64,000 bases of DNA from Paracoccaceae bacterium (GTDB taxonomy: Bacteria > Pseudomonadota > Alphaproteobacteria > Rhodobacterales > Rhodobacteraceae): the NCBI GenBank assembly GCA_018222585.1, contig JAAFAB010000013.1, forward strand, positions 1 to 64,000, read 5' to 3'. Shown piece after piece: positions 62,835-64,000 of this stretch (the stretch's first letter is position 1; each line of letters starts with the position of its first letter). Both the position numbers and the translations under genes were made by a program. Below the pieces are notes generated by a model. It searched no databases, was not told the origin of the DNA, and saw only the letters and a list, made by a program, of their open reading frames with translations.

Positions 62835-64000
62835 TCAACCAAAGGTTGCCGCAAAGGCCCCGCGGTAGAGGGCCGAGAGCTCTGCCAGCGGGGCGGAGAT
62901 GCCGCCGAGGCTGACCTGATCGCCACCGAACTTGCCGACGCTGGTGACGGTGACCCCGGCCTTGCCCGCTGCCACCATCAGGGCCTCGGCAGAGTCGAAG
63001 TTGCAGGCGACGAGGTAGCGCGCCTGGTCCTCGCCGAAGAGGCGGGCCTGGTCGGTCTCGTCGATCTGGACGCCGACGCCGGCGGCCTCGGCCATTTCGA
63101 AGGCGGCAAGCGCCAGGCCGCCGTCCGACAGGTCGGTGCAGGCGGTGATCCAGTCCGTGTTCTCGCGGATGAAATCACCGTTCCGCTTCTCGGCCTCCAG
63201 GTCGACATGGGGGGCATCGCCCTCGACGCGGTTGAAGACCTCGGCCAGCAGCGCGGATTGGCCAAGGTGGCCCTCGGTCTCGCCGATCAGCAGGGCGACG
63301 TGACCGTCGCGCGCCTGGCCGGTGATCGCCTTCTCGGCGGACTCGATCAGGCCGACGGCGCCGATGGTCGGTGTCGGCAGGATGCCCGAGCCGTCGGTTT
63401 CATTGTAAAGCGACACGTTGCCCGAGACGATCGGCATGTCGAGCGCCAGGCAGGCCTCGCCGATGCCCTTCAGCGCGCCGACGAACTGGCCCATGATCTC
63501 GGGCTTCTCGGGGTTGCCGAAGTTCAGGTTGTCGGTCGAGGCCAGCGGCCTGGCCCCCGAGGCGGTCAGGTTGCGGTAGGCTTCCGCGACGGCCTGGCGG
63601 CCACCTTCGACCGGGTTGGCCTTGACGTAGCGCGGGGTCACGTCGCTGGTGAAGGCCAGCAGCTTGTCGGTGCCGTGGACACGCAGCAGGCCCGAGCCGA
63701 AGCCGGGGCCACGGGCGGTGTCGGCCATGACCATGCTGTCGTATTGTTCATAGACCCACTGGCGCGAGCAGTAGTTGGGCGACCCGATCAGTGCGCGCAG
63801 CCCGTCGATGGGGTCGACGGAGGCGACGTCGGCCAGCTCTTCGGCGGCGGGGGTTTCGATCCAGGGGCGGTCGTACTCGGGCGCCGAGGACGACAGCTTG
63901 GACAGCGGCACATCGGCCCAGACCCGGCCCTTGTGGAGGATCTCGAAACGGTCTTCCGCGATGGTCTCGCCGACGATGGCGAAGTCGAGGTCCCATTTCT
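62835..64000 (-). CDS. purL: Phosphoribosylformylglycinamidine synthase, C-terminal part
   Basis: Fourth step of purine synthesis. The window holds the last 388 or so codons; the gene's 5' part lies beyond the right edge. The small-type PurL C-terminal half is clear: [47 protein letters not shown] (domain signature), IGAVGLIES and [24 protein letters not shown]. The stop is followed by a terminator-like hairpin. ATP and substrate-binding residues of the N-terminal half cannot be judged. Confidence 0.93.
   Translation of the reverse strand, partial: KWDLDFAIVGETIAEDRFEILHKGRVWADVPLSKLSSSAPEYDRPWIETPAAEELADVASVDPIDGLRALIGSPNYCSRQWVYEQYDSMVMADTARGPGFGSGLLRVHGTDKLLAFTSDVTPRYVKANPVEGGRQAVAEAYRNLTASGARPLASTDNLNFGNPEKPEIMGQFVGALKGIGEACLALDMPIVSGNVSLYNETDGSGILPTPTIGAVGLIESAEKAITGQARDGHVALLIGETEGHLGQSALLAEVFNRVEGDAPHVDLEAEKRNGDFIRENTDWITACTDLSDGGLALAAFEMAEAAGVGVQIDETDQARLFGEDQARYLVACNFDSAEALMVAAGKAGVTVTSVGKFGGDQVSLGGISAPLAELSALYRGAFAATFG

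Overview
The window is a GC-rich stretch of bacterial chromosome. Gene content and protein style point to an alphaproteobacterium of the Rhodobacteraceae/Roseobacteraceae group: a GTTC-N7-GTTC SOS box before uvrA, LacI-type TGTTAGCGCTAACA-like sites before glycolytic genes, a short ATP-grasp-free small PurL, and a 47-residue membrane protein of a type I associate with this order. No rRNA, tRNA, CRISPR array, insertion sequence, integrase or replication origin was seen. Almost everything is housekeeping; the accessory part is roughly 16.6-28.7 kb.

Layout. 0.1-3.6 kb: class I fructose-bisphosphate aldolase, phosphoglycerate kinase, two cyclophilins. 3.7-15.1 kb: TPM-domain protein coupled to a PEP-mutase-like enzyme, cysS, citramalate synthase, an NDUFAF6-like phytoene-synthase homologue, cutA, an MFS transporter, cobA, an AlkA-type glycosylase coupled to a carboxylesterase, a VOC protein. 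15.3-17.7 kb: HNH endonuclease, Ada-like AraC regulator, and a frameshifted EamA transporter. 17.8-24.8 kb: a decayed autotransporter followed by a tightly overlapped five-gene cassette (PqqD-like chaperone, HPr-kinase-like kinase, two family 2 glycosyltransferases, PF14907-type nucleotidyltransferase). This cassette is the best candidate for an undescribed system. 24.9-28.7 kb: CueR-type regulator, YHS-domain copper ATPase with a MerR-type promoter, PACE efflux protein.

28.8-45.1 kb: bactofilin overlapping an M23 peptidase, a DUF455 protein, Bcp peroxiredoxin, a large AsmA/YhdP-like protein, queA, MFS, DUF924, lipoamide dehydrogenase behind a strong palindrome, a methyltransferase, zinT with a Zur-like operator, and uvrA with an SOS box. 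45.3-52.6 kb: a phosphotransferase, then valine catabolism from isobutyryl-CoA onward (acyl-CoA dehydrogenase, HIBYL-CoA hydrolase, 3-hydroxyisobutyrate dehydrogenase, methylmalonate-semialdehyde dehydrogenase) with a divergent LysR regulator. 52.6-64.0 kb: CBS protein, coaD, hydrolase, two tandem GAPDH genes of different cofactor type, transketolase, a coiled-coil protein with zapA, grxD and bolA, a YrbL-like protein, and the C-terminal part of purL running off the window.

Two threads tie separate loci together. First, aldolase, both GAPDH genes and transketolase carry related LacI-type operator sequences upstream, suggesting one central-carbon regulon (CceR/PckR-like). Second, four copies of a palindromic intergenic element of about 115 bp lie at 5.5, 14.5, 53.1 and 57.5 kb, all in the same orientation. 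Two genes look broken: the EamA transporter (one missing base) and the autotransporter (a frameshift plus an in-frame stop).
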